13,165 nucleotides of DNA from Candidatus Atribacteria bacterium. Lineage in GTDB: Bacteria > Atribacterota > Atribacteria > Atribacterales > Caldatribacteriaceae. The position numbers were made by a program, and so were the translations under genes. Below the pieces are notes generated by a model. The model did no database searches, had not been told where the DNA came from, and was given only the letters and a program-made list of their open reading frames with translations. The stretch is taken from positions 1-13,165 of the forward strand of contig JARRCQ010000015.1 in NCBI GenBank assembly GCA_029982105.1, written 5' to 3'. Position 1 is the first letter of the stretch. Every line of letters begins with the position of its first letter. This document shows positions 6,532 to 13,084 of this stretch, in pieces.

Positions 6532-7773
6532 GTGGAAAGAAAAGTAGTAGTCACAGGTATAGGAGTAATCAGCCCAGTGGGCAGTGGTAAAGATAAATTC
6601 TGGCAATCACTAATAGAAGGAAAATCAGGAATTGACCGAATTAAAAGTTTCGACCCCGGTGATTTTGATAGCCAGGTAGCAGGAGAAGTAAAAGATTTTG
6701 ACCCCGAAAATTTTCTTCCTCGGAAAGAATACCGGAGAATGGATCGTTTTTCCCAATTTGCCGTTTGTGCTTCTCTTATGGCTATGGAAGATGCTTCTAT
6801 ATCTTTAGAAAATCTGGATAGAGAGAGAGCCGGAGTTATTTTAGGCTCAGGTATTGGAGGAATCCAAACTTTTGAAGACCAGCATCAGGTTCTTTTGACT
6901 AAAGGTCCGGGGAAAGTTAGTGCTTTCTTCATTCCTATGATGATAGTTAATATGGGAGCAGCCAACGTTGCAATACAATTGAAATTGAAAGGACCTAATA
7001 GCTGTGTCTCTACCGCTTGCGAAGCTTCTACTCACGCTTTAGGAGAAGCTCTGCGTATCATCCAGAGGGGAGAAGCAGACTTAATGGTAGCTGTAGGAGC
7101 AGAAGCTTCTATCACCCCCTTAGCCCTGGCTGGATTTTGTGCCATGAAAGCTCTCTCCACCCACAATGGCGACCCAGCTAAAGCTTCTCGCCCCTTTGAC
7201 CGTACTAGAGACGGGTTTGTAATGGCCGAAGGAGCAGCAGCATTAATTTTAGAAGAGGAAGAAAGGGCGAAAAAGCGAGGAGCCCGGATTTATGCCGAGC
7301 TAAAAGGATATGGTTCTACTTGTGATGCTTATCACATTACCGCTCCCGACCCCGAAGGAGAAGGAGCCACTCGTTCTATGAAGTTAGCAATAGAAGATGC
7401 TCACTTAACCCCAGAAGATATCGACTATATCAATGCTCATGGCACTTCTACCCCCCTAAATGATAAAGTGGAAACTCTGGCTATTAAAAAACTTTTTGGA
7501 GAAAGAGCTTACCAGATTAAAATTAGCTCTACCAAATCTATGACCGGACATCTTTTAGGAGGAGCTGGAGCGCTGGAAGGGGCAGCGACTGTCCTGGCCA
7601 TCTATAATAATATCATTCCTCCCACCATAAACTTAGAAGAAAAAGACCCGGAGTGCGATTTAGATTACACCCCCCACCACGCCTTTCCTTTGAAAATCAG
7701 GAATGCTCTTTCTAACTCATTTGGATTTGGAGGTCACAACGGTACTTTAGTCTTTTCTCGTTATGGAGAGTGA
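6532..7773 (+). CDS. fabF: Beta-ketoacyl-[ACP] synthase II FabF
   Basis: FabF elongates acyl-ACP with malonyl-ACP. At 413 residues it matches the usual FabF length, and the catalytic Cys163, His303 (NAHGTSTPLND) and His340 (KSMTGH) fall at the same numbers as in E. coli. The GFCAMKALST gate region (201-210) and the NSFGFGGHNG loop (395-404) are typical. One oddity is the motif after the nucleophile: STACEASTHALGEA, whereas most FabF proteins have a small residue (Ala) directly after Cys. The start is GTG at 6532 with a near-perfect AAAGGAGGT site, 13 bases after fabH. No ACP gene lies upstream, although acpP-fabF is a common order. Confidence 0.95.
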   Translation: MERKVVVTGIGVISPVGSGKDKFWQSLIEGKSGIDRIKSFDPGDFDSQVAGEVKDFDPENFLPRKEYRRMDRFSQFAVCASLMAMEDASISLENLDRERAGVILGSGIGGIQTFEDQHQVLLTKGPGKVSAFFIPMMIVNMGAANVAIQLKLKGPNSCVSTACEASTHALGEALRIIQRGEADLMVAVGAEASITPLALAGFCAMKALSTHNGDPAKASRPFDRTRDGFVMAEGAAALILEEEERAKKRGARIYAELKGYGSTCDAYHITAPDPEGEGATRSMKLAIEDAHLTPEDIDYINAHGTSTPLNDKVETLAIKKLFGERAYQIKISSTKSMTGHLLGGAGALEGAATVLAIYNNIIPPTINLEEKDPECDLDYTPHHAFPLKIRNALSNSFGFGGHNGTLVFSRYGE

Positions 7774-7778
7774 TATTG

Positions 7779-8378
7779 ATGGTCAACTGGTGGGTTTTAC
7801 CTCTCAACTACCTTCTAGGCTCCCTCCCTTGTGGACTGATAGTGGGTTGGATAGTGAAAGGCGTAGACATCAGAAAATACGGGAGTGGGAGCATTGGCGC
7901 TACCAATGTTTCCCGAGTAGCTGGTTTTCTTCCCGCTCTCATTGCCGGCGTGGGAGACGCTGCAAAAGGATTTTTGGGTGCCTATTTAGCCACTCACTTT
8001 TTACCTAATCCCTATCTCTGGTTTTTAGCTCTTTTCCTTTTGATTCTGGGTCATGATTGGTCTATATTCCTCCGCTTTCAAGGAGGAAAAGGAGTAGCTA
8101 CCACTTTGGGAATACTTTTCTACCTTTCCTGGGAATCAGCAATTCTTTGCTTTCTCACCTGGATAATTATGGCATCTATCACCCGCTACTCTTCCCTGGG
8201 TTCTTTGAGCGGTGCTCTTTTAATGCCTGTTTTTCTCTATCTCTTTGGAAAACCTCCTGAGTTTATAATCTGGGGAATATTTGCCGCAGCGCTCGTGTTT
8301 TGGAGGCATAAGGGAAACATCCAGAGATTAATTCACGGCCAAGAGTTAAAAATGGGTCAGAAAGGAGCACTAAAATGA
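7779..8378 (+). CDS. plsY: Acyl-phosphate:glycerol-3-phosphate acyltransferase PlsY
   Basis: PlsY is an integral membrane enzyme that acylates glycerol-3-phosphate from acyl phosphate, the first step of phospholipid synthesis in most bacteria. The 199-residue protein has several hydrophobic segments and the three cytosolic motifs: GSGSIGATN (35-43), GHDWSIFLRFQGGKGVATT (91-109) and RHKGNIQRLIHG (176-187). Motif 1 normally reads GSGN, so Ser38 is a small departure. Frame-consistent starts exist at GTG 7770, TTG 7776 and ATG 7779. I prefer the ATG because GGAG at 7765-7768 is ten bases from it but only one base from the GTG, and because family N termini are short. fabF ends at 7773. PlsX, which makes the acyl phosphate, is not in the window. 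Confidence 0.94.
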   Translation: MVNWWVLPLNYLLGSLPCGLIVGWIVKGVDIRKYGSGSIGATNVSRVAGFLPALIAGVGDAAKGFLGAYLATHFLPNPYLWFLALFLLILGHDWSIFLRFQGGKGVATTLGILFYLSWESAILCFLTWIIMASITRYSSLGSLSGALLMPVFLYLFGKPPEFIIWGIFAAALVFWRHKGNIQRLIHGQELKMGQKGALK

Positions 8379-8695
8379 TAGAATTAAACAAGGATAATTT
8401 TAAAGAAGAAGTGTTAGATTCAGAAATTCCAGTATTGGTTGATTTTTGGGCTACCTGGTGTATGCCCTGCCGAATGATGGCTCCCATTGTAGAGGACCTA
8501 GCCACTTCCTGGCAAGGAAAAATTAAAGTTGGCAAATTAAACACCGACGAAGTTCCAGAAATTGCTGGTAAATATGGTATTCAAGCTATTCCTACTCTTT
8601 TGATTTTTAAAGGAGGCAAGGAAGTAGGAAGAATAGTGGGATACGTGCCTAAAAAAACAGTGGAGGAAAAATTACAAAGCGTTATTAATTCCTAA
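8375..8695 (+). CDS. trxA: Thioredoxin with CMPC active site
   Basis: This 106-residue, single-domain thioredoxin is expected to be a cytosolic disulfide reductase, since there is no signal peptide. The fold is complete: VLVDFWATWCMPCRMMAP (20-37) with redox cysteines 29 and 32, the cis-proline Pro73 in QAIPTLLIF, and GYVPKKTVEEKL near the end. The dipeptide between the cysteines is Met-Pro, not the usual Gly-Pro; this dipeptide strongly affects redox potential in the family. The start ATG overlaps the plsY stop (ATGA), with AGGAG upstream. Its place inside a lipid operon is unexpected, and no partner reductase is nearby. It is a conventional thioredoxin by length and motifs; other TlpA/ResA-like roles are unlikely without an export signal. 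Confidence 0.93.
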   Translation: MIELNKDNFKEEVLDSEIPVLVDFWATWCMPCRMMAPIVEDLATSWQGKIKVGKLNTDEVPEIAGKYGIQAIPTLLIFKGGKEVGRIVGYVPKKTVEEKLQSVINS

Positions 8696-9396
8696 TGGAT
8701 AGATTTAAACTCGAAATAATCTGGATAGGTTGCTTTATTCTGTTACTTTTTCTCCCCCCGGGAAAAGCACAGAGCATAGAAATGGAAGAGAGTATTTTTG
8801 GCCTCAACTCTGTTCGGTCCCTGGGGGGAAATCACAGCGTCAAGAAAGAAGTGGCTCTAACTTTTGACGACGTCCCCAGCCCCTTTACTCCTCAAGTGCT
8901 GAAAATTCTAAACAACTATGACATATCAGCTACTTTTTTCTTAGTTGGTTATCAAGTGGAAAAGTCTCCGGAAATCGCTCGCCAGATTGTAGCGGCAGGG
9001 CATGAGATAGGCAATCACTCTTTTTCCCATCGCTGGTCAAGTGATAACTCAGCGGAAGCCCTGGCAGAAGATATTAAACGGGCAGAAGATGCTATTTATC
9101 GAGCTACTGGCCAAATACCTCTTTACTTTCGTCCTCCGGGAGGAATGGTAAACGACAAAGTTAAAAAAGCCTGCGGGGAAACCGGCTATAGTATTCTCTT
9201 GTGGTGGGTAGACTCTCGAGACTGGTTGCTTAACGAAGAAGAAATATTAGAAACGGTTAACAAAGAAGTAAAAGATGGGGCTATAATTCTTTTTCACAAT
9301 TTAGCCACCACGGTTAAAGTGTTACCCCAGGTTATTGAGGATTTAAAAACAAAAGGCTACGAGTTTGTGACTGTATCACAACTCCTTAGATATTAG
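8695..9396 (+). CDS. Exported polysaccharide-deacetylase-like (NodB/CE4) protein
   Basis: The 233-residue protein has an N-terminal hydrophobic segment (residues 7-26, ending PPGKAQS) that is a signal peptide or membrane anchor, followed by a NodB-homology domain. CE4 enzymes remove acetyl groups from peptidoglycan, chitin-like or other N-acetyl glycans. The metal triad is present: Asp59 (with base Asp58) in TFDDVPSP, and His108 and His112 in HSFSH. RPPGG (146-150), WWVDSRDW (170-177) and ILFHN (198-202) correspond to motifs 3-5. Departures from consensus are DDV instead of DDG and RPPGG instead of RPPYG, so activity or substrate may differ. Its ATG overlaps the trxA stop (TAATG) with no clear ribosome site, which suggests coupling. 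The substrate is unknown; peptidoglycan is a guess. Confidence 0.85.
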   Translation: MDRFKLEIIWIGCFILLLFLPPGKAQSIEMEESIFGLNSVRSLGGNHSVKKEVALTFDDVPSPFTPQVLKILNNYDISATFFLVGYQVEKSPEIARQIVAAGHEIGNHSFSHRWSSDNSAEALAEDIKRAEDAIYRATGQIPLYFRPPGGMVNDKVKKACGETGYSILLWWVDSRDWLLNEEEILETVNKEVKDGAIILFHNLATTVKVLPQVIEDLKTKGYEFVTVSQLLRY

Positions 9397-9404
9397 AGGA
9401 GAAA

Positions 9405-10388
9405 ATGTTCTGGCCCCCGGAGTGGGATTTTTTACCTGTGGTTTTAAACGATTTCCGAGGAACAATTATGGTGGTAGCACCACCAGACCGGGGAAAAAGC
9501 ACTTTAATCCGCCTGCTTTCTTCTTTCTTTGCCCGCAAAGGTAAAAAAGTGGGATGGGTAGACTCAGACCTCGGACAATCTAATGTTGGTCCTCCCAGTA
9601 CGGTGGGAATGATAATGATATCTAAAAAAACTCTTCCCTCTCTTCAGGAGAGATTATTTACTCCTTACTTTCGCTTTGTGGGAGATATAACTCCAGAAAA
9701 AAGAATAGAAGCTACCGCTTTATACACTGCTGAATTAGCTAAAATAGCCCACTCTAAATCTCAGATTACTCTGATCGATACCTGTGGTTTGCTTTTTTCT
9801 TTATCCGGCCTTCGCCTCAAGATGTTAAAGATGAAATTAATTAAACCGGAATTAGTGTTGGGTATAGGAAAGGATAAGGAATTTGAAGTGTTGAAGAAGT
9901 TTTATGGAGAGCAATTTTGGATTATCCCCCCTTCTTCTCAAGTTTCTAAAAAAGATTACGAGAAAAGAAAAAACCACAGAGAACGACTTTTCTCTCTGTA
10001 TTTTTCTCCCAGGAAAGATTGGGAAGGAGGATGGGAAAGCCTTCGTTTCTTTTTGCCTTACCATCCTTATTTTTTCCTTCAAGAATATCATTTGAGAGAA
10101 GGCATAGCGACTTTCGAATTTCCCCGCAATTTTTCTCTCATTTTAAGCTCCTCTCCCGAAAACAAAGATAGTAGATCCCGGGTAATAAACCCCTCTTCTC
10201 TTTCTTCCTCTATTTGTGGTCTCTACAGTGAAAGAGGAGAAGAGTTAGGGCTGGGCATCATCCAGGATGTTAATGAGGAAAAAAAGACTATAATTATCAA
10301 AGGCACTCAGCTAAACCCCGGTAATCTGGAAACGATAGTTCCTGGAGTAGTAAAAATTAATGCTAAATTTCCAGATACTGAACGGTAA
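9405..10388 (+). CDS. Clp1/Grc3-type polynucleotide 5'-hydroxyl kinase-like protein
   Basis: Proteins of this family phosphorylate 5'-hydroxyl ends of RNA or DNA; archaeal and eukaryotic members act in RNA processing. The 327-residue protein has a Walker A motif, APPDRGKST (25-33), with Lys31. GWVDSDLGQSNVGPPSTVGM (50-69) follows, in which Asp53, Asp55 and Gln58 match the family's DxDxGQ signature. Then come FVGDITPEKR (91-100), a lid-like region, and the Walker-B-like TLIDTCG (122-128). The C-terminal ~100 residues look like a small beta domain (ELGLGIIQDVNEEKKTIIIKG). The ATG has AGAGGAG upstream and lies 8 bases after the deacetylase gene, so it ends the lipid operon. Its 3' end overlaps the convergent ACT-like gene by 26 bases. 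The activity is predicted from the family, not seen. Confidence 0.75.
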   Translation: MFWPPEWDFLPVVLNDFRGTIMVVAPPDRGKSTLIRLLSSFFARKGKKVGWVDSDLGQSNVGPPSTVGMIMISKKTLPSLQERLFTPYFRFVGDITPEKRIEATALYTAELAKIAHSKSQITLIDTCGLLFSLSGLRLKMLKMKLIKPELVLGIGKDKEFEVLKKFYGEQFWIIPPSSQVSKKDYEKRKNHRERLFSLYFSPRKDWEGGWESLRFFLPYHPYFFLQEYHLREGIATFEFPRNFSLILSSSPENKDSRSRVINPSSLSSSICGLYSERGEELGLGIIQDVNEEKKTIIIKGTQLNPGNLETIVPGVVKINAKFPDTER

Positions 10389-10611
10389 CCCCCTCTAAAC
10401 TTTCTAACTCCTTTTTTAGCTGTTCGTTTTCTTCTTTTTTGCCAGTCAATTCTAAAATTACTAATCCGTCTTCAGCACAATATTCAGGAGAAGTTTCATG
10501 AAGCCCCAAGCGGGTTTTAATATTACACCCGTGTTTGGTTAAGTATTCTTGCACCTTAAGTGCCTGATGAGAACGAGCTCCTATTTTGACTACCATAATT
10601 TGATAAGCCAT
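10363..10611 (-). CDS. Small ACT-like protein (TM1266 / iron-only hydrogenase regulator-like)
   Basis: The 82-residue protein has the order strand-helix-strand-strand-helix-strand of a ferredoxin-like ACT fold: YQIMVVKIGA, ALKVQEYLTKHG, IKTRLGLHE, GLVILELTG, ENEQLKKELESL, VTVQYLEI. This layout, with RLGLHE in the middle and a closing 'GV-V' strand, resembles the TM1266 family, named after a gene linked to iron-only hydrogenases. No hydrogenase genes are present here, so that link is not supported by context. Two cysteines (29 and 45) are present but are not in a known metal motif. The ATG is preceded by GAGGTGAT. The gene is probably transcribed alone, from a promoter carrying a palindrome, and converges on the kinase gene with overlapping 3' ends. 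The family assignment is tentative; the gene itself is convincing. Confidence 0.7.
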   Translation of the reverse strand: MAYQIMVVKIGARSHQALKVQEYLTKHGCNIKTRLGLHETSPEYCAEDGLVILELTGKKEENEQLKKELESLEGVTVQYLEI

Positions 10612-10625
10612 TTTATCACCTCGTT

Positions 10626-10641
10626 TAACATAGTTATGTTA
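10626..10641. promoter_or_regulatory. Palindromic operator candidate upstream of the ACT-like gene
   Basis: TAACATAGTTATGTTA is an inverted repeat with perfect 7-base arms and a 2-base centre. It lies between the gene's -10 box and its ribosome site, at about the predicted transcription start. A further TAACAT half-site (10653-10658) and a TATAACA direct repeat (10651-10657 and 10670-10676, 19 bases apart) lie just upstream. The arrangement fits a dimeric repressor with extra half-sites. No regulator gene is adjacent, so the binding protein is unknown. Confidence 0.5.
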
Positions 10642-10648
10642 CAAAAAC

Positions 10649-10677
10649 ATTATAACATTCCTTGATGCCTATAACAC
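10649..10677 (-). promoter_or_regulatory. Probable promoter of the ACT-like gene
   Basis: On the minus strand there is a perfect TATAAT (10654-10649). At 17 bases the -35 position reads GTGTTA (10677-10672), a poor match, so the promoter may depend on an activator or on the repeated TGTTATA boxes in this stretch. Start of transcription is expected near 10642, immediately before the palindrome. Confidence 0.45.
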
Positions 10678-10706
10678 CCCGTAAATCCATTGTACTGGGT
10701 CTCGAG

Positions 10707-10738
10707 CCTCCTTCTTCTCCTACCAGGAGGGAGGAGAA
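10707..10738 (-). other. Purine/pyrimidine-rich foldable segment after the SDR gene
   Basis: This segment can form several mutually exclusive stems: CTCCT/AGGAG (10717-10721 with 10725-10729), TTCTCCT/AGGAGAA (10715-10721 with 10732-10738) and CCTCC/GGAGG (10707-10711 with 10726-10730). It lies downstream of the minus-strand SDR stop and upstream of the ACT-like promoter, where a terminator would be expected. No T-run follows on the minus strand, so it is not a standard intrinsic terminator. Confidence 0.25.
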
Positions 10739-10761
10739 AGTTTAAGCTTACAGGAGGTGTT

Positions 10762-11511
10762 TCAGTATCCTCCTGACACTACCAGAACTTGTCCGGTGAT
10801 AAAACTCGCTTCTTCCCGGGAGAAGAAAAGTACTGCTTCAGCCACATCCCGAGGATTACCCAAGCGACCAACGGGTATTTTCTTAATTATTTCTTTTTCT
10901 TTACCAGGAGGCGTTACTGAACGTAAAAGATCGGTATCGATTTTGCTGGGAGCAACAACATTTACCGTTATTCCATAAGAAGCAAATTCTTGAGATAATG
11001 CCTTACTTAAGGCTATAACTCCTCCTTTAGCAGCTGCATAATGAGCTCCCGAAGTGCCTCCAGTTATTCCGGAAGTAGAAGAGATGTTGATAATTCTTCC
11101 CCATTTTTTACTTATCATATCGGGTAAAACAGCTTGAGAAACTAAGAAAGTTCCCCGTAAATTCACGGCCAAAATTTTATCCCAGGTGTCTTCTTCTATC
11201 GAAAGAGCCGAAGAATAGGAAGGGTCACCTATCCCGGCATTATTTACCAATATATCAATCAGCCCCAATTTTTGGTGAATTTGCTCTACCATCTTCTCAA
11301 CTTCTTTCTTTTGAGATACGTCTCCTTTTACCTTTATAGCTACAGACCCCCAACTCTCTATTTCTTCTACCACCTCTTGAGCGGCCTCCTCTTTTTGGAG
11401 ATAATTCACTGCTACCTGCGCCCCAGCTTGAGCTAAAGATAAAGCAATAGCCCGACCGATACCTCGGCTTCCTCCTGTAATCAAGGCGGTATGAAAAGAA
11501 AGTTTTCCCAT
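10762..11511 (-). CDS. SDR-family oxidoreductase (FabG-like 3-oxoacyl-ACP reductase or sugar/alcohol dehydrogenase)
   Basis: This is a 249-residue classical short-chain dehydrogenase, NAD(P)(H)-dependent and cytosolic. The cofactor motif is TGGSRGIG (12-19). NNAG is at 90-93, the catalytic Asn is 118, and the Ser145/Tyr158/Lys162 set lies in ISSTSG and HYAAAKGG. ITGQVLVVSGGY is the usual C terminus. The Arg after TGGS, with no acidic residue at the end of strand 2 (VAVNY), leans towards NADP(H), as in FabG. However, the gene is not in the fab operon and faces a sugar kinase, so a polyol or sugar substrate is equally plausible. I start at ATG 11511, which has AAGGAG eight bases upstream. An in-frame TTG at 11544 would add 11 residues but falls inside a palindrome at the promoter and has no ribosome site. 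Confidence 0.85.
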   Translation of the reverse strand: MGKLSFHTALITGGSRGIGRAIALSLAQAGAQVAVNYLQKEEAAQEVVEEIESWGSVAIKVKGDVSQKKEVEKMVEQIHQKLGLIDILVNNAGIGDPSYSSALSIEEDTWDKILAVNLRGTFLVSQAVLPDMISKKWGRIINISSTSGITGGTSGAHYAAAKGGVIALSKALSQEFASYGITVNVVAPSKIDTDLLRSVTPPGKEKEIIKKIPVGRLGNPRDVAEAVLFFSREEASFITGQVLVVSGGY

Positions 11512-11529
11512 AGTTTGTTCTCCTTTATA

Positions 11530-11554
11530 ATAATTTATCCTCAAGATAAATTAT
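11530..11554. promoter_or_regulatory. 25-base palindrome, operator candidate between SDR and sugar kinase
   Basis: ATAATTTATC (11530-11539) and GATAAATTAT (11545-11554) form perfect 10-base arms around CTCAA. It is the strongest palindrome outside the window's right-end tail. It overlaps a TATAAT -10 box on the minus strand (11555-11550) and TATAAT boxes on the plus strand (11526-11531 and 11552-11557). One bound dimer could therefore control both divergent genes. It does not match a consensus I know well; the AT-rich half resembles part of Fur/PerR-type boxes but the spacing differs. Confidence 0.55.
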
Positions 11555-11593
11555 AATAGAATCATCAAAGCAAAAGAAAGGAAAACCATCAAA

Positions 11594-13054
11594 ATGGAAA
11601 AGCCAGCACCATTGTTTTTAGGGATTGATTTAGGAACTCAAGGAGTTAGATGCTTGGTCTCTACCCTTCAAGGAGAAATTGTAGCGGAAGGAAAAGAAAA
11701 GATTTCTCATACCTATCGAGAAGGAGTGTGTTTTGAACAGGAACCAGAAGAATGGTGGGAAGCAACTGTTCAAGCCTTACAGGAAACCCTCTGCAACTTG
11801 AGGGAAAAAGGGAAAGATTCAAGCTCCATTCAGGCTTTATCCTGCGATTCTACCTCTGGCACTGTTTTAGCTCTTGACCGAGAAGGACGAACACTCAGCC
11901 GGGCTATTATGTATAATGATGGAAGAGCGAACGAAGAAGCAGAAATCATAAATCGGGAAGCCACCTCGTTTATTGAGCGATTAGGTTATCAATTTGGAGC
12001 TTCTTTTGCTTTAGCTAAAGTACTGTGGTGGAAAAGAAATAACCCGGAATTATTTGATAGGGCTCACTTTTTTCTCCACGCTGCTGATTTTATAGTGGGA
12101 AAATTAACTGGAGAGTGGGGTGTGTCAGATACCTCTAACTCTCTGAAGATGGGCTATGACCTTATCGATTTTAAATGGCCTTCTTTTATTGAAAGTCAAT
12201 TGGGCATTCCCATCTCCAAACTTCCTCGGGTAGTCAGCCCCGGAGATGTAGTAGGTAATGTTAGGCCTCAAATAGCTCAGGAATTAGGTTTACCTCCTAA
12301 CTGTGAGGTGGTGGCAGGATGTACTGATGGTACGGCATCTTTTTTGGCGTCTGGTGCTACTCATCCGGGGGACGTATCCTGTGCTTTAGGAACTACCCTG
12401 GTGGTTCGGAGCATTAGTTATCAATTGATCAAAGACCCAGAGGGACGGATTTACTGCCATCGCCACCCTGAAGGTTATTGGTTACCAGGAGGAGCGAGCA
12501 ACACCGGAGGAGAGTGTTTAGAGGTATATTTCCCAGGGGAGAATTACCAGATGTGGGATGAAAAAATAAGCCAGGATCATCTTCCCACTTCTCTTTTAGT
12601 TTATCCCCTCACCCGCCAAGGAGAACGTCTGCCTTTTTCTTCCAAAGAAGCGTCTTTTTTCCGGGTAGGGAAAGAAAAAAGTCGGGAAGAACTTTATGCT
12701 GCCTGTTTAGAAGGAGTGGGTTACATAGAGCGGCGGAGTTTAGAGCTATTAGAAAGCCTAGGGGCGGATAGCATAACTAGAGTTTTTGCCTCCGGAGGTG
12801 GCTCTCGTAGTCCTATCTGGCGAAAAATCCGGGCTAATATTTTAAATCGCCCTCTTTTCCTGGCTCAAACTACCGAATCAGCTTTTGGCTCTTGCATTCT
12901 ATCGGCTTCCCCTTCCTGGGGGAAAATATCCCACGCGGTGCAAGAAATGGTTCATCTCTCAGGAGAAGAAGCTCCTCATCCCCTTCTTTCTTCTCTTTAT
13001 GAGGAGCGCTACCAAGCTTTCTTAGCTGAATGCAAAAAACGAGGCTATATTTAA
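11594..13054 (+). CDS. FGGY-family carbohydrate kinase (xylulokinase / D-ribulokinase-like)
   Basis: The 486-residue cytosolic kinase phosphorylates a sugar or polyol with ATP. The N-terminal actin-like domain starts at FLGIDLGTQGVRCLV (8-22). SCDSTSGTVLALD (83-95) and AIMYNDGRA (104-112) shape the sugar site. The catalytic base is Asp245 in GCTDGTA. The ATP-side motifs are ALGTT (264-268), LPGGASNTGGE (297-307) and the FGGY_C stretch VFASGGGSRSPIWRKI (397-412). The 'TSGT...MYND.RA' pattern resembles the SePSK/AtXK-1 group, for which D-ribulose is the known substrate, more than classical XylB; this is from memory. The ATG has a modest AAAGGAAA site upstream. It diverges from the SDR gene across a shared palindrome, so a pathway in which the dehydrogenase makes a ketose for this kinase is a reasonable inference. 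Confidence 0.88.
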   Translation: MEKPAPLFLGIDLGTQGVRCLVSTLQGEIVAEGKEKISHTYREGVCFEQEPEEWWEATVQALQETLCNLREKGKDSSSIQALSCDSTSGTVLALDREGRTLSRAIMYNDGRANEEAEIINREATSFIERLGYQFGASFALAKVLWWKRNNPELFDRAHFFLHAADFIVGKLTGEWGVSDTSNSLKMGYDLIDFKWPSFIESQLGIPISKLPRVVSPGDVVGNVRPQIAQELGLPPNCEVVAGCTDGTASFLASGATHPGDVSCALGTTLVVRSISYQLIKDPEGRIYCHRHPEGYWLPGGASNTGGECLEVYFPGENYQMWDEKISQDHLPTSLLVYPLTRQGERLPFSSKEASFFRVGKEKSREELYAACLEGVGYIERRSLELLESLGADSITRVFASGGGSRSPIWRKIRANILNRPLFLAQTTESAFGSCILSASPSWGKISHAVQEMVHLSGEEAPHPLLSSLYEERYQAFLAECKKRGYI

Positions 13055-13060
13055 AAGAAC

Positions 13061-13084
13061 TATAAGGGGGTAAACCCCCTTATA
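13061..13084. terminator. Perfect G5/C5 hairpin after the sugar-kinase gene
   Basis: TATAAGGGGGT and ACCCCCTTATA are perfect 11-base arms around AA, seven bases after the kinase stop; in RNA the loop would be UAAA. It is well placed to end kinase transcription, but the plus strand then reads AACCCCCATTAAAAAAT with no T-run. It would therefore be a non-standard terminator or a 3'-end stabiliser. A third C5 block follows at 13086-13090. Confidence 0.45.

Noticed and set aside
7770..7778. GTG at 7770 as start of plsY (GTGA overlap with fabF)
   Set aside because: The GGAG lies only one base away from it; ATG 7779 has workable spacing and gives the usual short N terminus. TTG 7776 remains possible.
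7763..8008. Plus-strand frame overlapping the fabF end and plsY start
   Set aside because: It is the alternative frame of plsY; the plsY frame carries all three family motifs, while this one is Arg/Ser-rich with no domain.
10707..10738. Intrinsic terminator between the SDR and ACT-like genes
   Set aside because: The stems are mutually exclusive and no T-run follows on the minus strand, so it is listed only as a foldable segment.
10757..10978. Plus-strand reading frame starting with GTG beside a perfect AGGAGG
   Set aside because: It lies antisense to the C-terminal part of the well-conserved SDR gene, its ribosome site is too close to the GTG, and the product has no recognisable features.
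11512..11544. TTG at 11544 as start of the SDR gene
   Set aside because: It falls inside the 25-base palindrome near the predicted transcription start and lacks a ribosome site, whereas ATG 11511 has AAGGAG at good spacing and fits the family N terminus.
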